From Microbulbifer sp. YPW16 (lineage in GTDB: Bacteria; Pseudomonadota; Gammaproteobacteria; Pseudomonadales; Cellvibrionaceae): a DNA stretch of 64,000 bases. The DNA is taken from assembly GCF_021290385.1 (NCBI RefSeq), contig NZ_CP089928.1, positions 3,113,501 through 3,177,500 on the forward strand. The letters are read 5' to 3'. Positions 29,546-40,700 of the stretch are shown piece after piece; position 1 is the stretch's first letter, and every line of letters starts with the position of its first letter. A model generated the notes under the pieces. That model was not told the origin of the DNA, ran no database searches, and saw nothing but the letters and a program-made list of their open reading frames with translations. The position numbers and the translations under genes are program-made.

Positions 29546-32350
29546 ATGACCGATTACAAAGCGACACTCAACCTGCCCGCCACGGACTTCCCGATGCGCG
29601 GCAACCTGCCGCAGCGGGAGCCCAAGACCCTGAAAAAATGGCAGGACGGCAAGCTGTACGAAAAAATCCGTGCGGCCCGTGCCGGACGCGAGCAGTTTAT
29701 CCTGCACGACGGCCCGCCCTACGCCAACGGCGACATCCATATCGGTCATTCGGTCAACAAGATCCTCAAGGACATCATCGTCAAGTCGAAGACCCTGAGT
29801 GGATTTGACGCCCCCTATGTGCCCGGCTGGGACTGCCACGGCCTGCCTATTGAGCACCGGGTCGAGAAAAAAGTCGGCAAGGCAGGGGCCAAGGTGGATC
29901 ATCGCACTTTCCGCCAGAAGTGCCGCGACTACGCCGCGAAGCAGGTGGAGGGGCAGAAGAAAGATTTCATCCGCCTGGGGGTGTTCGGCGAATGGGACAA
30001 TCCCTATCGCACCATGGATTACCAGTTTGAGGGTGACATCATCCGTGCCCTTGGCCGCATTGTAAAAAATGGTCACCTGGCGCGCGGTTTCAAGCCAGTC
30101 TACTGGAGTGTGGTAGGCGGCTCGGCCCTGGCCGAGGCGGAAGTGGAGTACCAGGACAAGACCTCCTTCTCCATCGACGTCTGCTACCCGGTAACCGAAG
30201 AGACCGCTCTGGCGATCGCCGATGCCGCCGGCGGCCACGCCGGTGACGGGCCTCTGTCAGTGGTGATCTGGACCACCACCCCCTGGACGCTGCCGTCTTC
30301 CCAGGCGGTATCGGTCAATGCTGAGCTGGAATACGTCGTGGTGCAGGTGGGGGAACGCCGCCTGCTGGTAGCCGAGGACCTGAAAGATGCAGTGCTGGGG
30401 CGCGCGGGCCTCGAGGGCGAGGTTGTGGGCCATATCCGCGGTGCCGCACTGGAGCACCTGAAGGTCCACCATCCCTTCTACGACAAGGAGCTTCCCATCG
30501 TGCTGGGTGACCATGTCACCACCGATGCGGGTACCGGCTGTGTCCACACCGCCCCCGACCATGGCCCGGACGATTTCCTGGTGGGCAAGCGTTACGGTAT
30601 CGAGACCCTCAATTACGTCGACGATAACGGTGTCTACCGCGACAGTGTGCCCCTGTTTGCCGGTGAGCATGTCTACAAGGTGGACGAACAGATCGTTGAC
30701 CTCCTGAAAGAGAAAGGCGTGCTCCTGCACCAGGACAAACTGGTGCACAGCTATCCGCACTGCTGGCGTACCAAGACACCGCTGATCTATCGCGCCACGC
30801 CGCAGTGGTTCATCAGCATGCAGCAGAACGACCTGCTGGATCATGCACAGAAGGCCGCCGACCAGGTGCAGTGGATTCCCGGCTGGGGCAAGGCCCGTAT
30901 CGATGCCATGCTGGACGCCAGCCCGGACTGGTGTATCTCCCGCCAGCGCACCTGGGGCGTACCCATTGCCCTGTTCGTGCACAAGGAGACACACGAAATC
31001 CATCCGGATACCCCGGCGCTGATGGAGAAGGTGGCGGAACGCGTGGACGCGGAGGGTATGGATGTCTGGTTCGACCTGGACCCGGCGGAGCTGCTGGGCA
31101 GCGATGCGGAGCACTACCAGAAAGTGACCGATACCCTGGATGTCTGGTTCGATTCCGGCGTGACGCATTTTGCCGTACTGGAGCGCCGCGATGACCTGCG
31201 CTTCCCGGCGGACCTGTACCTGGAAGGCTCTGACCAGCACCGCGGCTGGTTCCAGTCGTCGCTGAAGACCTCCATTGCCATCAACGACTGTGCTCCCTAC
31301 CGGCAGGTGCTTACCCACGGGTTTACCGTCGACGCCGAGGGCCGCAAGATGTCCAAGTCGATCGGCAATACCGTGGCGCCCCAGGATGTCATCAACAAAC
31401 TGGGCGCGGACGTACTGCGCCTGTGGGTTGCCGCCACCGATTTCAGTGGCGAAATGGCGGTGTCCGACGAGATCCTCAAGCGTACCGCGGATTCCTACCG
31501 GCGCCTGCGCAATACCGCCCGTTTCTTCCTGTCAAACCTGGCAGGATTTGACCCGGCCACTGACCTGCTGCCGGAGGGCCAGCTGCTGGCACTGGATCGC
31601 TGGGCGCTGGACAAGGCGGCGCGGCTGCAAGACGAGATTGTCGCGGCCTATGACAATTACCAGTTCCACCAGATTTACCAGAAGCTACACAATTTCTGCG
31701 TGGTCGAAATGGGTGGCTTCTACCTGGATATCATCAAGGATCGCCAGTACACCACCAAGGCCGACAGCGTCCCGCGCCGCTCGGCCCAGACTGCGCTCTA
31801 CCATATCGTGCAGGCCTTCACCCGTTGGGTTGCGCCGATCCTCAGCTTTACCGCTGATGAGTTGTGGCAGTCGATCCCGGGCGAGAAGGGCGAAAGCGTC
31901 TTTGTTGCGGAGTGGTACCCCCTGCCAAGGCTGGATGCGGACGCAGACAAAGGAGCGGATTACTGGGCGGCGATCGCCGCGGTTAAAACCGCGGTGAACA
32001 AGGTGCTCGAGGAGCAGCGCGCGGCTGGCAATATCGGCGGCTCCCTGCAGGCAGCAGTGACACTCTATGCTGACGATGACCTGCGGGAGAAACTGCTCGA
32101 ACTGCAGGATGAGCTGCGTTTCGTTCTCATCTGCTCCTCCACTTCGGTACAGCGCCTGAGCGATGCCGCCGGTGCGCATGCCACCGAGCTGGACGGACTG
32201 AAAGTGGAAGTGCGCAAGGTGGACCATCCCAAGTGCGCGCGCTGCTGGCATTACCGCGAGGACGTGGGTGCAAACGCGGCACACCCGGAAATCTGTGGCC
32301 GCTGCGTGGAGAACGTGGAAGGCGCCGGTGAGGAGCGTCACTATGCCTGA
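29546..32350 (+). CDS. ileS: Isoleucyl-tRNA synthetase
   Basis: The 934-residue class I synthetase has the length of proteobacterial IleRS. It has the HIGH motif in [13 protein letters not shown] (near residue 57) and KMSKS in [11 protein letters not shown] (near 602). The CP1 editing domain lies between, with [14 protein letters not shown] and [16 protein letters not shown]-terminal zinc-finger [12 protein letters not shown]...CGRC is present. The lspA ATG overlaps the last codons by 8 bases, indicating translational coupling. The context riboflavin-ileS-lspA-fkpB-ispH is the conserved gammaproteobacterial operon. Confidence 0.98.
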   Translation: MTDYKATLNLPATDFPMRGNLPQREPKTLKKWQDGKLYEKIRAARAGREQFILHDGPPYANGDIHIGHSVNKILKDIIVKSKTLSGFDAPYVPGWDCHGLPIEHRVEKKVGKAGAKVDHRTFRQKCRDYAAKQVEGQKKDFIRLGVFGEWDNPYRTMDYQFEGDIIRALGRIVKNGHLARGFKPVYWSVVGGSALAEAEVEYQDKTSFSIDVCYPVTEETALAIADAAGGHAGDGPLSVVIWTTTPWTLPSSQAVSVNAELEYVVVQVGERRLLVAEDLKDAVLGRAGLEGEVVGHIRGAALEHLKVHHPFYDKELPIVLGDHVTTDAGTGCVHTAPDHGPDDFLVGKRYGIETLNYVDDNGVYRDSVPLFAGEHVYKVDEQIVDLLKEKGVLLHQDKLVHSYPHCWRTKTPLIYRATPQWFISMQQNDLLDHAQKAADQVQWIPGWGKARIDAMLDASPDWCISRQRTWGVPIALFVHKETHEIHPDTPALMEKVAERVDAEGMDVWFDLDPAELLGSDAEHYQKVTDTLDVWFDSGVTHFAVLERRDDLRFPADLYLEGSDQHRGWFQSSLKTSIAINDCAPYRQVLTHGFTVDAEGRKMSKSIGNTVAPQDVINKLGADVLRLWVAATDFSGEMAVSDEILKRTADSYRRLRNTARFFLSNLAGFDPATDLLPEGQLLALDRWALDKAARLQDEIVAAYDNYQFHQIYQKLHNFCVVEMGGFYLDIIKDRQYTTKADSVPRRSAQTALYHIVQAFTRWVAPILSFTADELWQSIPGEKGESVFVAEWYPLPRLDADADKGADYWAAIAAVKTAVNKVLEEQRAAGNIGGSLQAAVTLYADDDLREKLLELQDELRFVLICSSTSVQRLSDAAGAHATELDGLKVEVRKVDHPKCARCWHYREDVGANAAHPEICGRCVENVEGAGEERHYA

Positions 32351-32885
32351 GTCGCGCGGGCCCGGATTGTTCGGGCATCCCTGGCGCTGGTACTGGCTGG
32401 CGCTGCTGGTAATCGCGATCGATATCGCCACCAAGGTGTGGGCCGTGGGCGAGTTTCGCAGTGGGCCGCCGTTCCAGATCATTCCGGGGCTGCTCCAGTT
32501 CACCTATGCGGAGAACTACGGTGCGGCGTTCAGCTTCCTGGCTGATGCCGGGGGGTGGCAGCGCTGGTTCTTTGGTGTTGTGGCGGTCGGCTTCAGCATT
32601 ATGGTTTCCATCTGGCTGTGGCGCCTGCCGGCGGCAAAGCGCTGGGAGCCGTGCGCCCTGGGCCTGATCCTGGGTGGGGCCCTGGGCAACCTGTGGGATC
32701 GCATGGTGCTGGGTTATGTGCGGGATTTTATTTCCGTTTACTACAACACCTGGAGCTTCCCGGTTTTCAATGTGGCCGATATGGCCATCAGCGTCGGTGC
32801 CGCAATGCTGGTAATCGAGCTGTTGTTTTTCTCCGAGAGCGATGACGCCTCGGGCAAAAAAGATTCAGAAGTAGAGAAAGCATGA
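32343..32885 (+). CDS. lspA: Prolipoprotein signal peptidase (signal peptidase II)
   Basis: The 180-residue inner-membrane aspartyl protease removes signal peptides from lipid-modified prolipoproteins (BamD in this window would be a substrate). Four membrane helices are predicted. The catalytic Asp pair lies in [16 protein letters not shown] and [11 protein letters not shown], and [14 protein letters not shown] is also diagnostic. The C-terminal 17 residues are charged. It overlaps ileS by 8 bases and shares ATGA with fkpB. Confidence 0.97.
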   Translation: MPESRGPGLFGHPWRWYWLALLVIAIDIATKVWAVGEFRSGPPFQIIPGLLQFTYAENYGAAFSFLADAGGWQRWFFGVVAVGFSIMVSIWLWRLPAAKRWEPCALGLILGGALGNLWDRMVLGYVRDFISVYYNTWSFPVFNVADMAISVGAAMLVIELLFFSESDDASGKKDSEVEKA

Positions 32886-33322
32886 CTGACCACGTGATCG
32901 GCGAGCACAGCCGGGTAACGATGCACTTCAGCCTGAAGCTGGATGACGGCACCGAGGTAGACTCCACCTTCAAGGGGGAGCCCGCCTCTTTTTCCGTCGG
33001 TGATGGCAGCTTGCTGCCGGGTTTCGAGCGGGCGTTGTTCGGCCTCGAGGCCGGCGACGAGGCTGAGATCGAGATTGCCCCGGAGGCCGGCTTTGGCCAG
33101 CGCAACCCGGCCAACATCCAGAAAGTGCGGCGCGATCACTTTTCGCCGGATATGGAACTGGAGCCGGGGCTGGTAGTCTCTTTCGACAACGGTAGTGGTG
33201 AGCTGCCCGGTGTCATCCGCGAGGTGGGTGACGATGAAGTGGAGGTGGATTTCAATCACCCCCTTGCCGGCCAGACCCTGATGTTCCATGTGAAAATCAT
33301 TGAAGTGGCTTCGGTGAACTGA
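32882..33322 (+). CDS. fkpB: FKBP-type peptidyl-prolyl cis-trans isomerase (SlpA/FkpB)
   Basis: The 146-residue cytosolic FKBP has an inserted chaperone (IF) domain. The N-terminal FKBP half has [13 protein letters not shown] and [24 protein letters not shown]. The IF loop covers the middle ([17 protein letters not shown]), and [18 protein letters not shown] closes the FKBP fold, as in SlyD/SlpA proteins. It lacks the His-rich tail of SlyD. Start and stop overlap lspA (ATGA) and ispH (TGATG), so translation is tightly coupled. Confidence 0.95.
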   Translation: MTDHVIGEHSRVTMHFSLKLDDGTEVDSTFKGEPASFSVGDGSLLPGFERALFGLEAGDEAEIEIAPEAGFGQRNPANIQKVRRDHFSPDMELEPGLVVSFDNGSGELPGVIREVGDDEVEVDFNHPLAGQTLMFHVKIIEVASVN

Positions 33323-34266
33323 TGACTGAAATACGCCTTGCCAACCCGCGCGGCTTCTGTGCCGGTGTGGACCGGGCAATCGATATCGTCAACCGCGCCC
33401 TGGATGTATTCGGGGCGCCCATTTACGTGCGCCATGAAGTGGTGCACAACAAGTTCGTGGTGGATACCCTGCGTGATCGCGGGGCAGTCTTCGTCGATGA
33501 GCTGTCCGAGGTGCCCGACGATGTGATCGTTATCTTCAGCGCCCACGGTGTTTCCCGCGCGGTGCAGCGCGAGGCGGAAGAGCGCGGCCTGCGTGTCTTC
33601 GATGCCACCTGCCCGCTGGTCACCAAGGTCCACATGGAGGTGAGCAAGTTCAGTAACGACGGCAGCGAGTGCATCCTGATCGGCCATGCCGGCCATCCGG
33701 AGGTGGAAGGCACCATGGGCCAGTACGACACCAGCGGCGGTGGTGCTATCTACCTGGTGGAAAACGAGGAAGATGTATCCCGCCTGCAGGTGCAGGATGA
33801 GAACAACCTGAGCTTCGTCACCCAGACCACGCTGTCCATGGACGATACCGCCAGGGTTATCGATGCCCTGCGTGCACGCTTCCCGAATATCCGCGGCCCG
33901 CGCAAGGACGATATCTGCTATGCCACCCAGAACCGCCAGGACGCGGTCAAGCAGCTGGCGCTGGAGAGTGACCTGGTGCTGGTAGTGGGTAGCCCCAACA
34001 GCTCCAATTCGAATCGCCTGCGAGAGCTGGCCGAGCGCTGTGGCGCGACGGCCAAGCTGATCGACGGTGCCGGCGATATCGATCCGGCCTGGCTTGAGGG
34101 CAAGCAGCGTATCGGCCTGACCGCGGGAGCTTCTGCCCCGGAAGTATTGGTGCAGGGAGTTGTCGGTCGCCTGCAGGAGCTCGGGGCCGAGTTGCCGCAG
34201 GAGATGAGCGGGCGCGAGGAAAACATCAGTTTTTCCCTGCCGCGAGAATTGCGCGGCCAGGACTGA
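33322..34266 (+). CDS. ispH: 4-hydroxy-3-methylbut-2-enyl diphosphate reductase
   Basis: The 314-residue iron-sulfur enzyme of the last MEP-pathway step makes IPP and DMAPP. The three cluster Cys are in [24 protein letters not shown] and [11 protein letters not shown]; the conserved TQTTLS and [14 protein letters not shown] substrate segments are also present. Products feed IspB at 17.7 kb and undecaprenyl lipids. It is the last gene of the ribF-ileS operon and ends 33 bases before the convergent FimT-like gene. Confidence 0.97.
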   Translation: MTEIRLANPRGFCAGVDRAIDIVNRALDVFGAPIYVRHEVVHNKFVVDTLRDRGAVFVDELSEVPDDVIVIFSAHGVSRAVQREAEERGLRVFDATCPLVTKVHMEVSKFSNDGSECILIGHAGHPEVEGTMGQYDTSGGGAIYLVENEEDVSRLQVQDENNLSFVTQTTLSMDDTARVIDALRARFPNIRGPRKDDICYATQNRQDAVKQLALESDLVLVVGSPNSSNSNRLRELAERCGATAKLIDGAGDIDPAWLEGKQRIGLTAGASAPEVLVQGVVGRLQELGAELPQEMSGREENISFSLPRELRGQD

Positions 34267-34299
34267 TTTCCGTTACGGAGCAGGCAGTTTGCGATCGGC

Positions 34300-34815
34300 T
34301 CAATCGCTGCATTCGGCTGCAGTCAGCCGGGAAATCCTTACCCGACCGCTACGGGCCAGCACCAGGCTGAAACCGCTATCCAGTGATTCGCTGCAGATCT
34401 CCATGGTCCCGGCCTGAAAAGCACCACCTGCTGAGCCAGCATATCGGGCTTCGCCGGTACCGATAAATGAGATGTAGTTTCTCAATGGCTGGTTGGCGCT
34501 CACCCGGACACCGCTCACCGGGCCGCTGCTGAACAGCTCGCGCTCGCCGGCGTCGAGCTGGCCATTATTGTTGGAGTCGGTGAACGCCTGCCAGCCGGCT
34601 TGCCAGCTTCCCCGGTTGCGCAATGTTGCCCGCTGGTTTTGTGTCACCGCACTGGTGCGCGCCAGCTGGATCGCCGCCATGATTTCCTCCGTGGTACTTC
34701 TGGTGCGATACTGCTCGACCTGGCGGGCAAAATTGGGGATGGCGATCGCTGCCAGTAGCGCCATAATGGCGACGGTCAGTATCAGTTCCATCAGCGTCAT
34801 TCCCTGCTGCTGCAT
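34300..34815 (-). CDS. GspH/FimT family pseudopilin (lone, divergent)
   Basis: The type IV pilin-like protein has about 171 residues. The prepilin peptidase site is MQQQG/MTLMEL with Glu5 of the mature protein, followed by a hydrophobic helix (LILTVAIMALLAAIAIPNF). The globular part has the FimT layout GSWQAGWQAFTD and an EF-hand-like 12-residue loop DSNNNGQLDAGE (80-91). A Cys pair (C-term CSE and ECSD) may form a disulfide. ATG 34815 is preferred because GGGAGG is about 8 bases upstream; ATG 34821 sits directly on the Shine-Dalgarno. It is encoded opposite to the minor-pilin operon and could prime a pilus tip or take part in DNA uptake. Confidence 0.85.
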   Translation of the reverse strand: MQQQGMTLMELILTVAIMALLAAIAIPNFARQVEQYRTRSTTEEIMAAIQLARTSAVTQNQRATLRNRGSWQAGWQAFTDSNNNGQLDAGERELFSSGPVSGVRVSANQPLRNYISFIGTGEARYAGSAGGAFQAGTMEICSESLDSGFSLVLARSGRVRISRLTAAECSD

Positions 34816-35106
34816 TGGCATTCCTCCCTGGAAATACTTTGAGCTCCGGCGTGGCGCCTCGGGTCACTGTGCTGGATGTCCAGCATCCCTGCCGCCGATC
34901 GGCCATTCCTCACCGTTCATCGGGCGAATCTTCCCGTGATCCTCTGCCCATTGGTACGCTTTGGGCAAAATAGACTCCCCCTGCTGCATCATCAGTAATG
35001 TGACTGTATCCCCGGCACATTGGTCAAGAGATCTGGGGAAATTGAGCGGGATAGGGCAACACGATGCAAGTCGATACAAAAAAATACCGGAGAGGCCGGA
35101 TCAGGT

Positions 35107-35643
35107 ATGAGACAGCACCAACGGGGCTTCACGCTCCTTGAGTTGATGATTACTGTGGCGATTATCGCGATAGTGGCTGCTATGGCCGCCCCCAGTTTCA
35201 ACAACCAGATCAGTAATAACCGCTCTGTGGCACTGGGTGAGGAGCTGACCAGTGCGCTGAATGTTGCGCGGTCAGAGGCGGTGCGCCGTGGTACTCGCGT
35301 GTCACTCTGTGCCAGTGCTGACGGCGCGACCTGCAGCAATTCCTGGAGCGACGGCTGGATCGTTGTGGTTGACGACGCGACTTCGGATACTGCCAACGCC
35401 GTGACTGTGGGGGAGGTCCTGCGCAGGTGGGAGGCACCGAGCGCGAACGCCGCGATAAATGTCCAGCAGAATGGCGGCGCGACCGGCTTTGTCCGGTTCA
35501 ATCGGTTGGGCATCCTCGGTCGTGCCGATAGCGGGGAGGTCACTGTCAATGCCAGTGTATCCGGTTGCACGGGTAACGCCGCGCGTAATATTACCGTGGG
35601 AATCGCCGGGCTGTTGAACGTCGCCCATGGCGACTGCTCTTAA
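35107..35643 (+). CDS. fimU: Minor pilin FimU (GspH/FimT family)
   Basis: The 178-residue minor pilin starts at ATG 35107. Prepilin site: MRQHQRG/FTLLEL, followed by the hydrophobic stalk MITVAIIAIVAAMAAPSF. Cys residues in SLCASADGATCS and the terminal SGCT...GDCS suit two disulfides, as in FimU. First gene of fimU-pilV-pilW-pilX-pilY1-pilE, whose products form the priming complex at the pilus tip. pilV follows 14 bases after the stop. The open frame reaches back to 35020 but with non-homologous sequence. Confidence 0.9.
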   Translation: MRQHQRGFTLLELMITVAIIAIVAAMAAPSFNNQISNNRSVALGEELTSALNVARSEAVRRGTRVSLCASADGATCSNSWSDGWIVVVDDATSDTANAVTVGEVLRRWEAPSANAAINVQQNGGATGFVRFNRLGILGRADSGEVTVNASVSGCTGNAARNITVGIAGLLNVAHGDCS

Positions 35644-35656
35644 GGGGGAGGCCGAT

Positions 35657-36094
35657 ATGACATTGCTCAAGCAACAGCGTGGCGCGGGCCTGATCGAAGT
35701 GATGGTTACTGTGCTGATCCTCTCAACTTCACTTCTGGGTTTGGCGGCGATGCAGGCCGCCTCCCTGCAGTATAACCACAGCGCTTATCTTCGTTCGCAG
35801 GCAAATATCCTCGCCTACGACCTGCTGGATCGCGTACGCCTGAACCGAGCCAGAATGTCGGATTACAACCTCGACCTGGATTCTGATCCACCCGGAGCCG
35901 GTGGGACCCTGGCAAAGGATGACCTGATCGAGTGGCACGACTCCGTTAGTGATTCGCTCCCCGATGGGGATGGCGGAATCGACTGTGATGCGGCACAGAG
36001 GCTGTGCACGATCGAAATCACCTGGTCGGAGCAGAACAGCACTGGCGAGGAAAGCGAAGATTCAACCACTTTCCAGTACACAACAAAAATCTAG
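35657..36094 (+). CDS. pilV: Type IV pilus minor pilin PilV
   Basis: The 145-residue minor pilin has the leader MTLLKQQRG/AGLIEV, with the conserved Glu at mature position 5, and a hydrophobic helix to about residue 38 (LGLAAMQAASLQ). NILAYDLLDRVRLNRARM is the typical PilV alpha-helix. A late Cys pair (IDCDAAQRLC) is likely a disulfide. GGGGGAGG precedes ATG 35657. It sits between fimU and pilW in the operon. Confidence 0.9.
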   Translation: MTLLKQQRGAGLIEVMVTVLILSTSLLGLAAMQAASLQYNHSAYLRSQANILAYDLLDRVRLNRARMSDYNLDLDSDPPGAGGTLAKDDLIEWHDSVSDSLPDGDGGIDCDAAQRLCTIEITWSEQNSTGEESEDSTTFQYTTKI

Positions 36095-36105
36095 GGGGCG
36101 ACGCA

Positions 36106-37167
36106 ATGCGCAGACAACAGGGGATTTCGCTGGTTGAGTTGATGGTCGCCCTGGCAATCGGTGTTGTCCTGATGACTGGCGTGGTACAGCTGTTCCTGTC
36201 CAGTCGTGTCACTTTCACTACCCAGCAGGCGCTGTCACGGGTACAGGAGACCGGGCGGCTGGGGATGGAGTTCCTGGCACAGGATATCCGCATGGCGGGT
36301 TATATGGGCTGCATGAGCCGTAACATGAGCTTTACCAATACGCTGAATAATTCGAATGACCTGGCATACAGGTTCAATGTCGGTATTGAGGGGGTCGATA
36401 ACTACTCGAGCGCGATGACAGGTTATCCGGCGGCACTGGCCGGAACCGATATGCTGGTGGTTCGAAGCGCTAACGGGCTCGGCGTCGGTGTCGAGCAGAA
36501 TAATGATAGCTCGCAGCTCTTCGCGGAGGATACCGGTACGGATCCCAATGGCTGCGGTACGGGGCAGGCAAGTCTGAGCGGCCTGTGTATCGGCGATATC
36601 CTGGTGGTGGCTGATTGCCAGAAAGCCCGGGTTTTCCAGGCCACCAACCTGCAGGATACGGGCGGTGTATCAATTAACGTTGTGCACTCGGGGAACTCCT
36701 CCGGTGGTACCTATACGCCAGGCAATGCACTCAGTTCCTGGGGAGGCGCTTCCGGCGATCCCTCCGAATCGTTTGGTCCCGACTCAGAAATCATCAAAGT
36801 CAATACCACGGTGTATTACCTGGCAAATCAGGGTGCAGGGGGGGAGCCGGCGCTGTTCCGGAAGATCGGCAACCAGACTCCGCAGGCATTGCTTGAGGGC
36901 GTACAGGATATGCAGTTGACCTATGGTCGCGATACGGATGGGGACGATGTGCCCGATACCTACGTGGATGGCAGTGTGCTCGAGGCTGCCAGTGCCTGGG
37001 GCGAGGCCCTCAGTGTCCGGGTTGAACTCCTGGTGCGTAGTACTGATGACAATGTCGTGCCGGATCCGCAGCCCTACACATATGCAGGCTCGGATGTAAC
37101 ACCGACCGATCGCCGACTGCGCCAGGTGTTTGTCAACACCATTGGAATCCGCAGTCGCCTGCCGTAA
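36106..37167 (+). CDS. pilW: Type IV pilus minor pilin PilW
   Basis: The protein has 353 residues. The leader is MRRQQG/ISLVELMVALAIG, with Glu5 kept, followed by the stalk helix. The globular domain has FLAQDIRMAGYMGC, a common PilW motif, then a long beta-rich body with DMLVVRSANG and the late LLEGVQDMQLTYG. AGGGGGCG precedes ATG 36106; the frame upstream to 36004 is inside pilV. The start is 12 bases after the pilV stop. PilW and PilX link PilY1 to the pilus tip. Confidence 0.92.
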   Translation: MRRQQGISLVELMVALAIGVVLMTGVVQLFLSSRVTFTTQQALSRVQETGRLGMEFLAQDIRMAGYMGCMSRNMSFTNTLNNSNDLAYRFNVGIEGVDNYSSAMTGYPAALAGTDMLVVRSANGLGVGVEQNNDSSQLFAEDTGTDPNGCGTGQASLSGLCIGDILVVADCQKARVFQATNLQDTGGVSINVVHSGNSSGGTYTPGNALSSWGGASGDPSESFGPDSEIIKVNTTVYYLANQGAGGEPALFRKIGNQTPQALLEGVQDMQLTYGRDTDGDDVPDTYVDGSVLEAASAWGEALSVRVELLVRSTDDNVVPDPQPYTYAGSDVTPTDRRLRQVFVNTIGIRSRLP

Positions 37168-37180
37168 CAGGAGTCATGAA

Positions 37181-37732
37181 ATGAAGAGACACAATCGCGG
37201 GGCCCTGCCACGGGCCCGTAAGCTCTCCTCCCAGCGCGGGGCGGTGTTGATTGTCGGGCTGGTGATGTTGCTGCTGATGACAGTGGTGGCCATGGCCGCC
37301 ATGCGTGGCAGTGAAATGCAGGAGTTGATGGCCGGTAACATGCGGGATCGCAATCTCGCTTTCCAGGCGGCCGAGGCCGGCCTGCGGGAGGCCGAAGAGG
37401 TACTGAACCAGGCGGTGCTGCCAAGTTTTGATGGCGGTGTGGCAGGCTATTACGTTGAAATCGATGGCTCGCGGAATACAGGTTATTGGAATACCCATGA
37501 CTGGGATGTAGATGCCGTCGAGACTGACCTGGAGCTGGATCGAGTCGCCGCGCCACCGCGTTATGTGATTGAGGAAATCACCGCAACAGCCGCCACCGGT
37601 ACCGACGGCGGGGCTATTGATTTCCAGAGCACGCTTAACCAGGAAGAAATTGTCTATTACCGGGTTACCAGCCGTGGAGTCGGCGGTACGGCAAACGCTG
37701 TCGTTATCATTCAGTCCACATTCAAGCGATAG
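37181..37732 (+). CDS. pilX: Type IV pilus minor pilin PilX
   Basis: The 183-residue PilX-family protein has an N-terminus of about 17 basic residues, then QRGAVLIVGLVMLLLMTVVAMAAMRGS. The Glu at mature position 5 of normal pilins is absent, as is common in PilX/GspK-like proteins. NMRDRNLAFQAAEAGLREAE is the typical helix. It starts at ATG 37181 with AGGAG upstream, 13 bases after pilW. It should help load PilY1 at the tip. Confidence 0.9.
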   Translation: MKRHNRGALPRARKLSSQRGAVLIVGLVMLLLMTVVAMAAMRGSEMQELMAGNMRDRNLAFQAAEAGLREAEEVLNQAVLPSFDGGVAGYYVEIDGSRNTGYWNTHDWDVDAVETDLELDRVAAPPRYVIEEITATAATGTDGGAIDFQSTLNQEEIVYYRVTSRGVGGTANAVVIIQSTFKR

Positions 37733-37751
37733 GCAGTGAGGGGATAAAATC

Positions 37752-40700
37752 ATGAAAATAATCGCTGCACTCAGGAAACAGGCTTTCGCACTGGTGACGG
37801 GTGTCTTGAGCATTGGGGTCGCGCATAGCGCTTATTCCCTGGAACTGGCCCAGACTCCACTGTTTCTGTCCCAGCCGGTACGGCCTATCGTCATGCTGAA
37901 TATGTCGAATGACCACCAGTTGTTCTTCAAGGCATACGATGACTACAGTGATATCACCGGGGATGGGCTGGCTGATACGACTTACGTACACGAGCATGAT
38001 TACTACGGGTATTTTGATAGCAATACCTGCTATTCCTATACGGGCGGTATTTTCTCGCCGGAAGTAAGAACCGACACCAAATACTGTAATGCGGGCAGTG
38101 CAACCGGCCAGTGGAGTGGTAATTTCCTGAACTGGGCCACCATGACCCGTGTCGATACCGTTCGTAAAATCCTCTATGGCGGCACCCGTTCCACTGATAC
38201 CGCCGATCAGACAGTGCTGGAGCGTGCTTTCCTGCCCCATGATGCGCATTCTTTCGCCAAGCATTATGAAGGTAGTGATATTGCCGCGTTGACTCCCTAT
38301 GCAGCAGACCGGGGCTCTATATCGGCAGACCGGGTCAAGGATGGTGTTACCTTCTGCAATACCACAGCTGGCACAGGCTGGTCCCAGGATGTAACCAGTG
38401 CGCCGCTGCTGAGAGTAGCCAAGGGCAACTACTCCCTCTGGGCCAGCAACGAGCGTTGGCAATGTCGTTGGGGCGTTGCGAGTAACGGCAACGACAAAAA
38501 TGCCAGCGGCATTAATGCCTATGATACGAGCCCTTCTGACGGTGATGGCGGTGATAAGCTCGGCGAGTACAATGTCCGTGTGGAAGTCTGTAAAGAGGGT
38601 ATGCTCGAAGACAATTGCCGCTCCTACCCGGATGGCAATGCCAAGCCTTCAGGCCTGTTGCAGAAATACGGTGAGAAAGGGGAAATTCTCTTCGGCCTGA
38701 TGACCGGCTCCTATGCCAAGAACAAGTCCGGTGGGCTGTTACGCAAGAATATCGGCGATATCTCCGACGAAGTTAATGTCGCCACCGACGGCACTTTTGA
38801 GTCGACCGGCACCGGCTCAATTATTGATACTCTCGATGGGCTGCGGTTGTATGGTTATGATTATGGCCAGGGCTACTACAACCGGTCCACGTCAGGTGGC
38901 GATAATTGTCCATATGGCCTGAGTTCGTTTGCCGATGGCCGCTGTTCCAACTGGGGCAACCCGCAGTCGGAGATCTACCTGGAGTCCCTGCGTTATCTGG
39001 CGGGCAAGGACTCTACTGGCGACTACAATGACGATGACTCTTCCTATATCTCAGGCCTCACGTCACCTTCCTGGGAAGATCCCCTCGGCAGTGATAATTA
39101 TTGCGCGCCCTTGAATGTTATCCAGTTTAATGCCTCGACCAGTTCCTATGATGGTGAGACGACACCGGCAAACGACCTGGCCTCGATCGGTTCCATCGAT
39201 ACCTGGACCAATCAGGTGGGTGTGGCCGAGGGTATTCATGGTAATGAATATTTTGTTGGCGAGAGCGGGGCTGCCAATAACCAGCTGTGTACTCCCAAGA
39301 CAGTCGCCAGCCTCTCCGGGGTGGCCGGTACCTGTCCGGACGCCCCCCGCCTTGAGGGCACCTACGATATTGTGGGGCTTGCGCGCTATGCCAGGAGCAA
39401 CAGCATCCGCAGTGATTTGTCTGGTGACCAGACAGTGCGGACTTTCGGCGTTGCCCTGGCACCTTCAGTACCACAAGTGAGGGTGCCTGTCCCCGGTGAT
39501 TCAGGGAAATTCATTTCGATATTGCCAGCCTGCCGAAATTCGGACACCGGTGGTAACTGTGCCATTGTCGATTTCAAAATCGTCTCCCAGGACATCGCCG
39601 CTGGGACCGGTAAGCTCTATGTGAACTGGGAGGACAGTGAGCAGGGTGGGGATTTTGACCAGGATATGTGGGGCGTCATCGACTACGAGGTTGATACGGC
39701 GACGGTCAAGGTGAGCACCACTGTTATTGCGCAGTCAACCCCTGACCCGATGGGCTTCGGTTTTGTGATCGGCGGTACCACGCAGGATGGCTTTCATGCT
39801 TTTTCGGGTATCAATGATTTTGAGTACGTTTCCTCAAGTACCATTAGCAGCTGTGGTGATGACGGTACTACCTGTACCTGCCTGAGCAGCGGATGGCAGG
39901 GAGCCTGTGATGCAAGCGAAGCAAACAAGCGCACGGAGACCTTCAGTGTTGGCAGCTCTGGCGCTCAGCTGCTTCAGACGCCGCTTTATTATGCCGCCAA
40001 GTGGGGTGGCTACAGTGACGATGCCCTGACTGATGCGGAGATCGCCGCTGCGGTACCCGAGTCCTATTATTTTGCGATTGATCCTGCGGAGCTTGAGAAA
40101 AACCTGGGAGCGGCGCTGGAACAGGTGGCTTCTGATATTGGTTCAGCCTCAGCAGTCGCCACCAACTCCACCCGGCTGGGGACGGATACCGCAATCTACC
40201 AGGCGCTGTTCAACAGTGGTGACTGGAGCGGTGAAATCCGGGCGATCAAGCTGAATGCCGACGGGAGTATCGGTAATTACCTCTGGAAGACAGAAGCTGC
40301 GGATTTTGCCGCGCCGGCGGATCGGGAGATCTTTACCCATAATGGCACTGGCGGAACCGAGTTCCTGTGGGATAACCTCACTGCCGCGCAGCAGTCCAGC
40401 CTGGGCGCATCTGCCGCGGAAGGCCAGAATGCGCTGAACTGGCTACGTGGTGAAAATATCCCGGGTCTGCGCGAGCGCACCACCCCACTGGGTGACATCG
40501 TCAATTCTTCACCGGTATTTGGCTCACAAAAAGGCTTTGGCTTCCAGCGCCTGCCGGAAGAACTCGGTGGCCTGGAGTATCTGAGCTACGTTGCCACCTA
40601 TAAAGAAAGTCGCCGCGAGGTGGTTTACGTTGGCTCCAATGACGGGATGCTGCATGCGTTTGATGCACTGAATGGGGAAGAGGTGTTTGCCTATGTGCCG

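Noticed and set aside
34864..35079. Minus-strand 71-codon frame between the two FimT-type genes
   Set aside because: No recognisable family and no ribosome site; it lies over the regulatory region of the pilin genes.
34990..35106. Sigma-54 (GG-N10-GC) promoter for the minor-pilin operon
   Set aside because: Only the GGCAC half is matched near 35011; the TTGC half is missing, so PilR control of this operon is not supported by sequence.
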